From: Phymatolithon calcareum | Lineage: Eukaryota; Rhodophyta; Florideophyceae; Hapalidiales | Reading direction: 5' to 3' | NCBI GenBank assembly: GCA_977006965.1 | Contig: OZ345359.1 | Coordinates: forward strand, 1,364,001-1,428,000 | Length of the DNA: 64,000 nt | In this document: piece after piece, positions 10,017-20,413 of the stretch | How positions within the stretch are numbered: position 1 is the first letter of the stretch | Layout of the letters: every line of letters begins with the position of its first letter | Translations under genes and position numbers: made by a program | Notes under the pieces: model-generated | Seen by the model: only the letters and a program-made list of their open reading frames with translations | Told to the model about the DNA's origin: nothing | The model's database searches: none

Positions 10017-10760
10017 CGCCTATCTTTTCGCATAAGGAGGTGTAATAAACACCCTGGCCGATTGGCAAAAGTTCTATTTTTCAAAACATATCACGAAACC
10101 AAAATACCATTAATTCATCTAAAAACTGCCCTCTTCTTATCAAAAGACACTCCCTGGAACATGCAAGGCTACTTTACGCACAGAGATCAAGCAGTCCAGT
10201 CTATTCATTGCACATCGTCGTTGCTGGCCAAAGGCCGGCACTGTCCAAGATACTGTCCCAGGTCGGGGAGGGAGAAGAAACAAGGATTCGGCTAGGTGCA
10301 GCATCATCGCAGCTGCTAATGCTTGAAGCGAATATTCTACTCAACCCGAAAGGTTAATCACATCCGAGCTTGAAAGTTTCAGACCCCTGTTTTTAAGCCC
10401 AGATGCTTTTAGCCACAATACTTTGCAGAAAAGTCCTAGTTCATGCACTCAATAACGCTCTTAAGACTGCATAGACGATACATTTCATATGTAACCATCT
10501 TGGGCAGCTCTACGCTTGTCCAAGTGCACTTGCGAATGGTTGCATCCGACGAGCAGGTTTTTGCGCCTCTCGGAAGAAAAAACCAGAGCGCAGCTCAGCA
10601 TCCACACTTTGAGGGGACGTATTAGTGTAGATAGGCACCATACCCGAGGTACTAAGGCACGGGAAGTCTTATTTCAATCAAAACAATGCACCTGTCCCAA
10701 GCGCTATTACGCTAAAAAGAGAAGCAATAGTAATGACCGCGATGAGCTAAATTCAGAGAC
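10017..10760. other. Interval without recognisable features
   Basis: Only short open frames without domains are seen; no repeat or RNA gene was recognised here. Confidence 0.6.
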
Positions 10761-10764
10761 GGCA

Positions 10765-11150
10765 TGGTGTCGAAGAAGCGCCGACTAGAGGGAACAGTTA
10801 AATGCTGGAAGGAGGAAGACGAAGGTCTGATAATAAAAATCCCCGTAGATAAGCCGAACAAGCTACCAGGAGTGTTACATACAAGAGACGGAAACACGTG
10901 TCTGAGACGCCTAAGAGTAATTTCAACAGAGCCCCTCTGTGGAGAAAATCAACCTTTGCGACATACTTTGGAACTGATCAAGCACTACGATCCACGGAAA
11001 TGGACCAGGAGACTGAATATGAATGCAAAAGACTCACGGGCCCGAGAAATTCGAATTAAGGGGATTCTAGGAGAGCAGAGTGTGATCGACAAGGAAGACA
11101 GTGAGAAGCTGCCCTGTTACTCAAATTGAGGTTTTGGGAGCAGAAATCCA
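10765..11150 (+). pseudogene. LINE (non-LTR retrotransposon) C-terminal fragment, copy A
   Basis: The translated segment (VSKKRRLEG..., then LRRLRVIS, EPL and REIRIKGIL) matches the C-terminal tail of the longer LINE fragment at 51690-52735 (VSKKGRRKE, LRCQRLIF, APL, REIRIKDIL). The match continues into the 3' non-coding CCCTGTTACTC and TTGGGAG boxes. It is truncated at the 5' side and has lost frame in places. The shared tail is direct evidence that both are copies of one repeat family. Confidence 0.75.
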
Positions 11151-11556
11151 ACTGAAGTTGAGCACAACATTTTCGTTGCTCTTCCTGTACTCTTCAAATC
11201 TCATTGTCGTGTTTCCTTTTGTCTAGCTCACTCTATAAATTGCGCTCATAGCACGGATGGACAGCGGAAAATGCAGATTTTACTTACAGTGCAATCGAAT
11301 TCGTTTTGGTTTCCCTTCCTCATGGATGAGTTTTACTTGAAGCTCTCGTTTCTATTTAGCACCTGAGAGGCTTCACATAGCGCTAAGTCGCGTTGCCTAC
11401 ATTTATACTTCGTGTTCTTGAAGCAGATCTCCTGGATTGCGTCGACCGCGCTTTACAACCTGATTTCTTCTGCTCCGAGAGTGATTGTTCACGAAGTGAA
11501 AGATTACATTTGGATTTAATTTCGAATTTTTTTTACCGAATTATTTTAATAGCCTA

Positions 11557-11600
11557 ACATGGGGATATGCGATGTTTTATTTCACAGCTCCCAATCACTC
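11557..11600 (-). mobile_element. LINE 3'-end fragment, copy D
   Basis: CATGGGGATATG followed by a T-rich run and AGCTCCCAA matches, with few differences, the extreme 3' end of the LINE copy at 51660-51700 in the same orientation. It looks like a severely 5'-truncated insertion. Confidence 0.65.
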
Positions 11601-11834
11601 GATCCAAGTCGCGTGACAGTGACTCGAAGGAGCTCATGCAAAGGAACCTGGCCCTATAATAAAACCCAGGATTGGTAGTCAGCAAACCAGTACCACAGCT
11701 CGTACCACTGACGCTACGAGAAATGCCGGACGAAGCGCGCAGCTCTGCCACATGTTTTAATCTGAACAACGACGGAGAAGAAAAACGACATGTCGAGAAA
11801 CATTCAGACTGGGATGCTACTGTATATTCGGTAG

Positions 11835-12104
11835 CAGAAGAAGATAAAATATCTGCGTCAGGACGTTCGATCAGTTTTCAAATTTAAACTAGAAGGCCAT
11901 GGCCCTGCCTACAATCCGAATGACCTAAAATGTTTGCACAGCGCTGTGCGGCCAGGAAGCTTTTCGATTCTCCGCCGGTCGCTAACTGACCACGTTCATT
12001 CGGTCCACATGAACCTCAAACGGAATGTTTGTGTAAATGATGGGTGCAACGCCAAATTTGGGCAGAAGTCGCTCCTTTCCACACACGTGAAGAAGAAACA
12101 TTAA
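11835..12104 (+). pseudogene. C2H2 zinc-finger fragment
   Basis: The open frame ends with a well-formed C2H2 finger: CVNDGC, twelve residues including F and L at finger positions, then HVKKKH and a stop (C-x4-C-x12-H-x4-H). A preceding half-finger (LTDHVHSVH) keeps its histidines, but the second cysteine cannot be placed. The only in-frame Met lies just before the last finger. It is either the last exon of an unidentified zinc-finger gene or a decayed fragment. I cannot see upstream exons. Confidence 0.4.
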
Positions 12105-12445
12105 CGTAGAGTATCCTCTTCATTGCGTGACTTCAATAAATGTCCCTTTGCGGATACCCAAACACACACCAGGTAAATGCGGACAAGAAAAATTGTTGGT
12201 ATTCCAAGTGAAACAGGGTGTCAGGGACAAGGTGTTGGCTGTCGTAGTGGAAGCGTTGTCCAAGTTGCGTATGTAGTGCAGGAGAAGGCGGAAGTATATG
12301 TGGGTACAAATCCGGTTGTTGACAGACCTGTTTGAATTACAGTGAGGACGTGAGTGGTGGCTGCATTGTTTAAGAGTGCTCCCGATGTGATGCATGGTCA
12401 CAAGCACAGTAAGAAGCATTTCTGTGAAAAAAGGGCGGATTGTTC

Positions 12446-12537
12446 GGGCCTTTAGCTCAAACGCGGGAACGCGGGGCAGTTGGTAGAGTGCGCGCTTAGC
12501 ATGCGCGAGGTACCGGGATCGAAGCCCGGAAGGTCCA
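12446..12537 (+). tRNA. tRNA-Ala(AGC) with a 19-nt insertion in the D-loop
   Basis: All arms can be drawn. Acceptor GGGCCTT (12446-12452) pairs with AAGGTCC (12530-12536), including a G3-U70 wobble, the classic alanine identity element; the discriminator is A. D-stem GCTC (12455-12458) pairs with GAGT (12486-12489). Anticodon stem CGCGC/GCGCG is perfect with loop TTAGCAT, anticodon AGC. T-stem CCGGG/CCCGG is perfect with loop ATCGAAG. The D-loop is 27 nt instead of about 8: a normal A-GTTGGTA loop is preceded by 19 extra bases made mainly of a tandem AACGCGGG (12460-12475). Removing 19 bases gives a standard 73-nt tRNA. The insertion splits the A-box. A T6 run at 12582-12587 could terminate Pol III. 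It may be an ectopic D-loop intron, as known in the red alga Cyanidioschyzon, or a disabled gene. Confidence 0.85.
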
Positions 12538-14393
12538 TGCAAGGTGGGTAACTGCAGTGCAGGGGAGGGTACTGTGAAAGATTTTTTGAAATTTTGGCGT
12601 ACTGCGACGGCACCACTTTTAGAGGGGCATGCGAGAGAGGAGTCGTTGTGACAGTGATGAAAAACAGACCGGAATGAAAAACAGGGCAGTCGCATGTGCA
12701 CAGGAAAGGAGGTGCTAAATCCTTCCTCATGAGGAGCTTTTGGATCGATGGAACTTGGCGAGGTACGTCACACAGTATCTTCGTTGGGCTTCCACGCTGT
12801 ACCCCTCTTCTTACGCTTTGTCTTAGAGACCGCTTGGAAGGAATCACGCAGAGCATGATGCTGACGACAGCCCTCAGAACGAGCTCTGACGTTCAGCGTA
12901 GTCCACATTGTCTCTTCGCTTTTTGAGTGACTGGAGAGTACTTGAGGAGTCTATCTGAGAAGTTGCAAGTGTTTCCTTTGCGCTTTCTTTTCGATGAACA
13001 ATTATTCTGAGATCGTCAAGGGTAAGACCAATTGCAATAACTACAATAGGTCTTATTGCCGTTGACGATCCCGAAAACGCCGGAGTATGCGTCACCGAAA
13101 TATGATACTATTAACCGCAACTGTCCGAACCAGTATATATACTATTTATGTTTTTTTCGTAAGGGTTGTTGCCTTTAGTTGATGGTCTTCATGCTGAAGA
13201 AGAAGAAAGTAGATTTTTAATTAAAAGTTATCAACGCATCTGCTGAAGCTTGGGGCATCTTTTCGAGTGCCAAGAAAATTTGGCTTGATTCTGCCTAGGA
13301 AGAGTTAAGTGAGTGTTCCACAGTTCGGTGGTCTACAAAAACCCACCTCTGGTCCCCTGAGGGACCTCGAGGGGGAAAATAGTCCACGTTCCTGTGTCAC
13401 GCGTCTTCATGCTGAACGTCTTGCTTTGTTACCTCTGTTGGAAAAGGCTATCTTGCACAAGTAGTGAAACTACAGAGCGTGTGCCCGTAGTGGTGCACTG
13501 TTGGTGAAAAAATTAGACTAGCATCGGTCATTGTCAGTATCGGTTCACTTGTTGAACAGAAGTGAACATAGAGTGAACGATTAGTTATTGGACTAACACA
13601 CTGTGAACGGCATGTAAACGTTACTTTGTTACAGTTTATACCTACCCGGGAAATTAAAGTTAATCTTATTGTTGATGATGAAAGTTCGTACTCGAACTTC
13701 CGTGTCAAGTGTAGACACGCAATGTTGCAGGGGTGTGATGAGAGACATTATCACCATCGACCTAGGAGCTCTATAACGTCTCCTTGTGATTTATCCACCG
13801 ACACTGACAACACAGTATCGTGAACAACTCTTCCAAGAAGAACCAACGGATTTATCGCAGACGCCGACTAACACTCAACGTAATATTAGTCTAGCGTCGG
13901 TTAGTGCCCCCCCCCCTTTTGCAGGGTGTGTAATTGCTCGTCCCTGCCCTATTTAAGCGGCGATCCTGATCGCATTTTAGACTGAGGCATCGCATCACAG
14001 AGACATCACCCCTTTTCAAGATAAACCCCAACCCTTATCTTTTTCACTCCCAGTGATTACACAAGGGCGTCAGCACAAGCTCCACTTCCCGGTTTTGGGA
14101 CCGTATCCGCGGGGAGCAGATCACCTATCAATATTCTTCTCAATTCTTCTAGATCATGCATTCGATGTAAGTTCGTTCCTCCACGGCAACCGGTTGACTC
14201 TAATAAGCAGTCAATTCGCGAAGAAGTGCAGAAATAACAAGCGCACCATACAGGTACCATAACCGACAGCAAATACAACCATCCTTGTGAAAAATTGCAT
14301 AAAGTGCACACCAAATGCAAATGATTGCGATGAACTTGCGCTTGGTGTCGAATTTGCAGCAAGATTGACTTTTCATTTTTCATCATTTAAACC
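12538..14393. other. Interval without recognisable genes
   Basis: Short open frames only. A 20-base motif around TTAGACTAGCATCGGT at 13514 recurs in slightly altered form at 13886 (TTAGTCTAGCGTCGGT). The segment 13900-14050 has a C-run, a TATTTAAG box and an A/C-rich stretch that looks promoter-like, but I cannot assign it to a gene. Confidence 0.5.
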
Positions 14394-14581
14394 GTGATGA
14401 ATGGGCATAGCGGGAGGGGGGGCTTCTCGGTCAGCACGATATCAGTTACAGAATCACACCAAACCATCGGCCAAGAGATTCTATCGTCCACCTCTGATCA
14501 AGGCAAGATGCTGTGCCTTTCCGGAATTGCGATCTGGCAGATTGCAGTCTTCGTTATGCGGACTCATTCTAAAGCTTTTTC

Positions 14582-15145
14582 TTGCCAGCATCACCAACGG
14601 CGAACGAGAGTTGCGACATGGACACCGCCGTTGATGACGGATACGATACAAGGTATGAATGTGACAGCGACGACTCCTCAAGCAGCGAGCGATTGGAGAA
14701 GGAGGTTGCGAGCGTGCGCGCCCTCTCCAATCCCTCTCTTCGTGTTGACTCTTCGCTGTCGCATTTATACTACGACGAAGCGCGCGCTGTCCGAAGCGAG
14801 GTACGAGCTGCAACACACGCGGGAAGTCCACGAATTCGAAAAGCTGCGCATACTGAAGGGATCGGAAGAAGAGCCGAAGGCAAGAAACCGGAGTTTCAAC
14901 TAAATGGCAACCTCAACCATTAAATCTTGACAGTGTACTGCGAGAATGACCTCCTCAAGGGGCACGTGGGGCAGCTCATGGAGCAAAATAAGTTCCTTCA
15001 TGATCAGATGCAAGGCCTACTAAAGCTAAGGCACCATTGTGTGAACGCTCTCCATGAGGACAGTATTACTGTGCTCACGGAGAGCGTTCACACAGTGGTG
15101 CTTGAAGTCAGTAGTTCCCGAGTAAATATAGCATTGACGAGTTAA
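14582..15145 (+). other. Possible decayed coiled-coil coding segment
   Basis: One frame at 14390-14903 ends in a charged helical segment (ARYELQHTREVHEFEKLRI). Another at 14927-15145 contains a heptad leucine pattern, with four Leu at seven-residue spacing within ENDLLKGHVGQLMEQNKFLH and the following residues. The two cannot be joined in frame by a canonical GT-AG intron; a GC-AG junction would join a different upstream frame. This could be a degraded gene or transposon capsid-like protein. Function is unknown. Confidence 0.25.
15031..15101. repeat. 71-bp quasi-palindrome
   Basis: 35-base arms with about three mismatches around a single central T at 15066. Outer ends are GCACCA and TGGTGC. 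It lies immediately after the leucine-heptad segment. Confidence 0.93.
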
Positions 15146-17037
15146 TAAAAATTGCTGTGAAAACTGGCGTTTGATCCTGTAGTGAAGCTGCCACTCTATA
15201 TTTTTCCTTCTCAATACTCTCGCATCTACTGCAACTACTGTATACCTTGTTAAAATCGATCAAATACCTCTCTCCTGCATATCAATCTCACAATGGTCCC
15301 TGCATTGTGAGAAAGATGATGAATGAATAGAAAAACGGTGAATAATGAGATAGTTCGACTGCCGTTGAGTCCGAAGTGTCTCCCAGCCACAGGCAGCGAT
15401 TGCTGAGATGAAGGGAGACGTGGAGGGTGAAGACGGTTGTAATAACTGGCTTTACTTATTTCCAACATGTCCTTTTTCAGAGGCAGTACTTGAGTTTATT
15501 CTGTATGTAGTATATCTGAATGAAGCTCCAGATGGTACTGCATGTCCTAATAATAGGGAGAGGAGTACGGCTACGTACACTGTCAAATGATATCAGCACA
15601 AGATAATAACGATGAAGATTTTGAGCACGAGAGTCTGTTAGGGTTAGACCAACCATTGGCATAGAAATGTCGGCACTGGATATTCATGCAGAAGAGAAGT
15701 GAACGGCCCTGTGCATCTCGAACGACACCCGGAAATAATCTTCAAGTACGCAGCAAATGTTAACGCACGTATTGGGGAGTCAATATTCATAGGCTAATTG
15801 CGCATGTCTTCTCGTCGTTCTGGAACCGCTCTTTTGTACGTGTTATGACTGCTCACCAATCGCCCACAGTTTGGACGCACAGCCAACACAGTACACCCGA
15901 CTTTGTAGGTCGCACTCTCTCCGTTATGGTTATGGAGCAATTGCGCTGATATCAAAAGAACTATTTTTACTATCACTCTCGTCAAGAGCAAGAACACGAA
16001 CACTGCGCACGTTGCAACCACAAACTCGTGGACATTTATTATCTGCTACAAACGCACCCTCTTGAACTTTTACATTTCGAATGTTTACACGCTCTCAACG
16101 TACACTCTCGCTTGTGAAAACAGGCTTCGAAAGCGATGGACCATTACGGGACCTATTCTGCTCCACCGAGTGTATCATCCGATGCTTCAGCTGCTCGTTC
16201 TCATTGACAAGTGACCAAACTTGACTCTTAAGGTTCCCATTCATCTGCAACTTTATGTGTCGCAACCTTTATGATCTCGAAAAAAGGCATCTATTGAGGC
16301 CCGCGAAGGACAAACGGAGGACACAGCAAAGAGAGCTCCAGATGACCGGGGAGACGAAGAGTTAAGTTTGGTATCTCTTCGATGAGACCGCGTAGCTTAA
16401 AGTCAGGTGGTTTGGCTGGCGAAGAAGAATAGGTTGCGTAATCATCAAAACTATAGGCCTTGCTCTGGCTTACGGGCCATAGTGCGCGAGTTTTCCTAGA
16501 GCAAGCGCAGTTGCATCGCGTGGAATCGTCTAATGACGAGCGCCAGGCAGATAAGAAGCGTCCTCACAATTAGCTAGCAGGATTAACGCCCTGCCGTAAA
16601 CTAAGTAGAGGTAAAACTAGAAGCACTGCTTGCTAGCCCAATAGGGGAATAGGCATTCACTGTTATTGTCATTTCTTGTGGTGTCTAACCTAAATTCATC
16701 TGTGATCTTGTGATCTTGCCAGGCTTTTTTGTCGGAATGAATACCGGACTTCAAACTCGTTGCGCGGAAGCTCAGACAGTCGATGCATAAAAGTGCGATC
16801 ATGAAAAACTGCGTGCAGTTTTTGATGAACTCTTGCGAAATCGATACACCAGATAAATCAGATATCAACAATGAGTGAAAATCAATTTTTGGGTGCTTGT
16901 TGATGATCAAGAAGTTGAGCCCAGATCTTACTGTAATTTCTTTGCGGAGATCCTGGCCATAAGAATGTCACCTCCGTGCGCAGTTTATTGCGCTAACCGA
17001 CATGGTTACCGCGTCGCATCCTTAAACGCTTCACGGC
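15146..17037. other. Interval without recognisable genes
   Basis: I see only short unassigned frames and a weak 10-base hairpin (15286-15312, TCTCACAATG with CATTGTGAGA). No domain, RNA gene or transposon end was recognised. Confidence 0.55.
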
Positions 17038-18540
17038 ATGCGCTCCACCTCCCAATGCTCATTCGCGGGCTCTTTTCTGGGGACCTGGGAGCCTACTAGC
17101 ACTTGTCGAACTTTACGTGACATCCAATGTCGCTCCACACGTCGTACCGCTGCGGTCACCTGCAGTGCATCGGTTCCAGCTTGGATCTCAGCGAATGATG
17201 GAGTTTTAAACAGTGTCTTGGATTTGTCGACGCCCGGAAAAGCGCGCATTGCTCCAAATACACCAGCCGTCTTGAAAGGGACCGAACTTCTGACATTGCC
17301 AACCACCGTGATTATCACACCGCAAATAGCGCGTTCCACCGTACAGAAAGTCATCGCCAAAGGAACCGATATTTCCCAGTTCAACGATGAATGCATGCTC
17401 GCCGTTTTCCTATTGTTTGAGCGAAGTATTGGCGCGAAATCACAGTTCGAGTCATTCATTCGCGCGTGCCCGGCCGCAGAAGAGTGCAACCAAGTCTTTT
17501 TGTGGACGGACGAAGAGCTCCAGCTTTTGGAAGGTTCTCCGATTAAGGACAAGGCGGTAAACCTCAGAAATGGGATAACTGAAGAATGGGAAGAGCTTAA
17601 CCAGATTGTGTTTGAATCTAAGCGAGACTCATTCCCAGAATCTTCATTCTCGCTGGACGACTATCTTTGGGCGCAGGCAATTGTCCTCTCACATTGCGTT
17701 TTCGCGGGAAGCGAAATGCCACTTGTTATAGCTCCGGTCGTGAGCGGCATGGCACTCCCCGCAATAGGCGAACAATCGTCATGCGTGCTCCAATACCGCG
17801 GGGGTCGCTTTTTCGGAAAGCCTCGTCTGGTGGTCACGTCTAGCAAAGATGTCGACGCAGGGGACGCGCTTACTCTGCCATCTGCGGAGGAAATGTTTAA
17901 CGATTCCATGCTATTGGAGTACGGAGTGGTGAGCGAGAACAGATTGGCTAGTCGGTTTGACATGGAATTTAGCGTGGGAACCTTGGACAAGTTTTTCGAG
18001 GAGAAAGAATGCATTCTCGAGCAGGAGGACTTTGGTGTGACTCAAAGTTTTACTCTCAAGTCGCCGACCGCAAGCGGAAGCTGGCAAGTTCCGGAATTCA
18101 TGGAGTCGTTTGTACGACTGATGTGCCTCAGTGGCTTGGACGTGTTTTTGCTGGAAACCATTTTCGAAAAGGAAGTTTGGGGTCACATGGCGTTGCCGGT
18201 AAGCGCGGAAAACGAGAAGGCAATGTGCTCATGTATTATCGGCGCGTGCGAAGACGCACTAGAGGGATATCCCGTACAAGATGACTCTGCTGAGGGCCCT
18301 GACGCCGGCGATGGGAATTCTAAAAAGCGATTGGCGAATGTTGCCATAGCGGGGGAAAAAGCCATTCTGGAGGCGTGTAAGAAGCACTTTGTAAGGCACT
18401 TGTCGTCCATAGATACTTTCCAGTACTATCATGAACGGCGTCTTGACAGTCTGGATCTGCTGCGGCCCGTTGATGAAAGTGAGATCGTTGACTCCGAAAG
18501 CGGTGTACGAATGGGAAGAGCATTTGATCAGAACTTTTAG
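17038..18540 (+). CDS. Rubisco-LSMT/SETD3-like SET-domain protein, probably catalytically altered
   Basis: The 500-residue product follows the plan of plant Rubisco large-subunit methyltransferase and SETD3 proteins. There is a split SET fold with its inserted helical segment (FLLFER, LWTDEELQLLEGSPI, then FSLDDYLWAQAIVLSHCV), a C-terminal SET strand (LTLPSAEEMFNDSMLLEYGVV, aligning to the usual Y-N-x-LL-YGF region) and a helical substrate-binding domain ending in EKAILEACKKHF and YYHERRLDSLDLL. Family members bind S-adenosylmethionine through an Asn-His pair in a D-x-x-N-H-S motif. Here the corresponding place reads VVSGMALPAIG, so the Asn-His pair is missing. The N-terminal 50 residues are rich in Ser, Thr and Arg, consistent with an organelle transit peptide. 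Single exon. The methyltransferase role is doubtful; a binding or regulatory role is possible. Confidence 0.75.
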   Translation: MRSTSQCSFAGSFLGTWEPTSTCRTLRDIQCRSTRRTAAVTCSASVPAWISANDGVLNSVLDLSTPGKARIAPNTPAVLKGTELLTLPTTVIITPQIARSTVQKVIAKGTDISQFNDECMLAVFLLFERSIGAKSQFESFIRACPAAEECNQVFLWTDEELQLLEGSPIKDKAVNLRNGITEEWEELNQIVFESKRDSFPESSFSLDDYLWAQAIVLSHCVFAGSEMPLVIAPVVSGMALPAIGEQSSCVLQYRGGRFFGKPRLVVTSSKDVDAGDALTLPSAEEMFNDSMLLEYGVVSENRLASRFDMEFSVGTLDKFFEEKECILEQEDFGVTQSFTLKSPTASGSWQVPEFMESFVRLMCLSGLDVFLLETIFEKEVWGHMALPVSAENEKAMCSCIIGACEDALEGYPVQDDSAEGPDAGDGNSKKRLANVAIAGEKAILEACKKHFVRHLSSIDTFQYYHERRLDSLDLLRPVDESEIVDSESGVRMGRAFDQNF

Positions 18541-18862
18541 GATAGAAGCAAAAAATTATGGGGATGCAGCAAAGCCTGCATATGTATTTTGTTGTGGTCA
18601 AGGGATTCCTTGCTCTTTCCGAGATGTGGTTGCAGAAGTCATGTTGCTGTGTAGAAATTTTTTGAAAACAGAACATTTGTTCCACGAATTGTTGACTGCC
18701 ACGAAAAAGCAGAACCGATGAAGGGGAAAGGTGATCTGAAGGGCTTCACTCGGAATGTTGAAAGAATTGTCTAAGTTTTCATAATGTCGACGGATGTCGT
18801 ACTACGATGGAAAAGGAATGAAGGCCAGTACTGAACTCGAGTGATACCACGCCTACTGAATA

Positions 18863-20266
18863 ATGGCGAGTAGCTCGGCAGAAGCAAGTGATATGAAAGG
18901 CTGGGTATACAAGGAAGGAAAACGGTTAAAGTCTAAGACCGCACGCTTTCTCGTTCTAAACGGTACTACCCTCTCACATTACTTGAAGGAAAGCGGGGAG
19001 CCGACCTGGGAAATCGATATCAAAGAGGTCCGCGTAAGTATCGGGGAAAAACCGCACGAATTTTGCTTGTCTGTGAGCAACCATCAAGTTTCTTTCTTCA
19101 CAGAGAGCTTCGATGACTTTCGCTCGTGGGTGCAAGCGCTGAAGAGTGAATCAAGCGTCCTCGAAGACTTTTACAACGTTGGGACTAAAATTGGCCAGGG
19201 TGCGTACGGCGAAGTGTATAGAGGTCTAGACAAAATGACCAAGGAGACAAGGGCGATCAAGGTCATCGTCAAAAACCCGAACAACAAGAAGCAGCAACAG
19301 TTTATTCAGCGTGAAAGGGAAATTCTCAAAACTGTGAGGCACGAGAACATTGTACAGACTGTGGACGTTTTCGAGGGACCTAAGAAGCTGGCTATTGTCA
19401 CCGAGTACATGAAGGGTGGAGAGTTGTTTGACATCATTGTTGCGGCAAAGACCTTTACCGAAGACGTGTGTTCTAAACTCCGCGCATTCCGACATGCGCC
19501 AAATCCCTCTCGCTTTCTCATGTGCTAACATACAGCTTCCTGCTCTCTACTTCTAAACTTTCTAGAGTGCTCGTTTGATAATGAAACAAATTTTCGAGGG
19601 CGTCCAGTACCTTCACAGTCGCAACATTGTGCATCGAGATATTAAGCCCGAAAACATTCTCTGCTTGGACAAAAATTGGCCGCTGATTGTCAAGTTAACA
19701 GACTTTGGCTTGTCCAACTTTCTCAATCTGCAAAATGATGGGCAGCACATGCTTTTGTCACATGTGGGTACCACTTATTACATCGCTCCTGAGATAATAG
19801 GGGACGGAGGATACGGACCAGCGGTGGATATCTGGGCGTGCGGAGTGGTACTATTTGTAAGTGTACTTTCCCCCCGCAAGGGCCAGCAATCTTTTTACTC
19901 TACAGACGACAATGCAATGTGAATGTTCTGACTTCCGTTCACGCCTGATATTGGTACAACATTTTGCAGATCATGTTGTGCGGACGATTTCCCTTTTGGG
20001 GGAAGACGGATATCGAATACATGCAAAGTTTGAACAAGGGCATAAACTTGACCGGAGAAGCCTGGACGGATGTTTCCGATCAAGGCAAACGGTACTTGAA
20101 GGACCTGCTTCAATTGGATCCGAAGCGTCGGCCCACGGCAACCCAAGCCCTTAATCACACGTGGATCTGTACGGCATTTACCCCCAATGTTGATCGTCGT
20201 TTGTCTAGCGTTGACGGAATAACGGAGATTAATGCGCGCAAAGGCAAGGCGCCTAAAGACGAGTGA
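18863..20266 (+). CDS. PH-domain serine/threonine protein kinase (CAMK/PKD-like)
   Basis: Three exons: 18863-19465, 19566-19856 and 19970-20266, all joined in phase 0 by GT-AG introns (donors GTGTGT and GTAAGT; acceptors TCTAG and TTGCAG). The product is 396 residues. Residues about 10-95 form a pleckstrin-homology domain (MKGWVYKEGKRLKSKTARFL through FDDFRSWVQAL), expected to bind phosphoinositides. The kinase domain runs from about 104 to 370: glycine loop IGQGAYGEV (110-118), Lys133, HRD at 224-226, DFG at 247-249, then the IAPEI motif and DIWACGVVLFIMLCGRFPFW. All catalytic residues are present. PH directly before a CAMK-type kinase recalls protein kinase D, but no C1 domains precede it. 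It converges with the TFIIH p44 gene 148 bases downstream. Confidence 0.92.
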
Positions 20267-20413
20267 AAAGACCTTGCAACCACGGATACGTGCCATACCA
20301 AGAAGAATCCGACTTTGATGCATGGAAGAGTTTCATTTCAGTGGTCAGTGTACTGTATTGTAGTTAATAGTTATACTGTGCACCCATGCATTGTCTTCAG
20401 TCTCAAGGCATCA

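Noticed and set aside
13900-14060. Possible LTR with a TATA-like box
   Set aside because: No second copy of the sequence, no primer-binding site and no gag-pol frame were seen within the window.
14394-15145. Possible bZIP transcription factor
   Set aside because: A leucine heptad is visible, but no basic region with an N-x(7)-R pattern is in frame before it, and the only splice option uses a GC donor and an unconvincing upstream frame.
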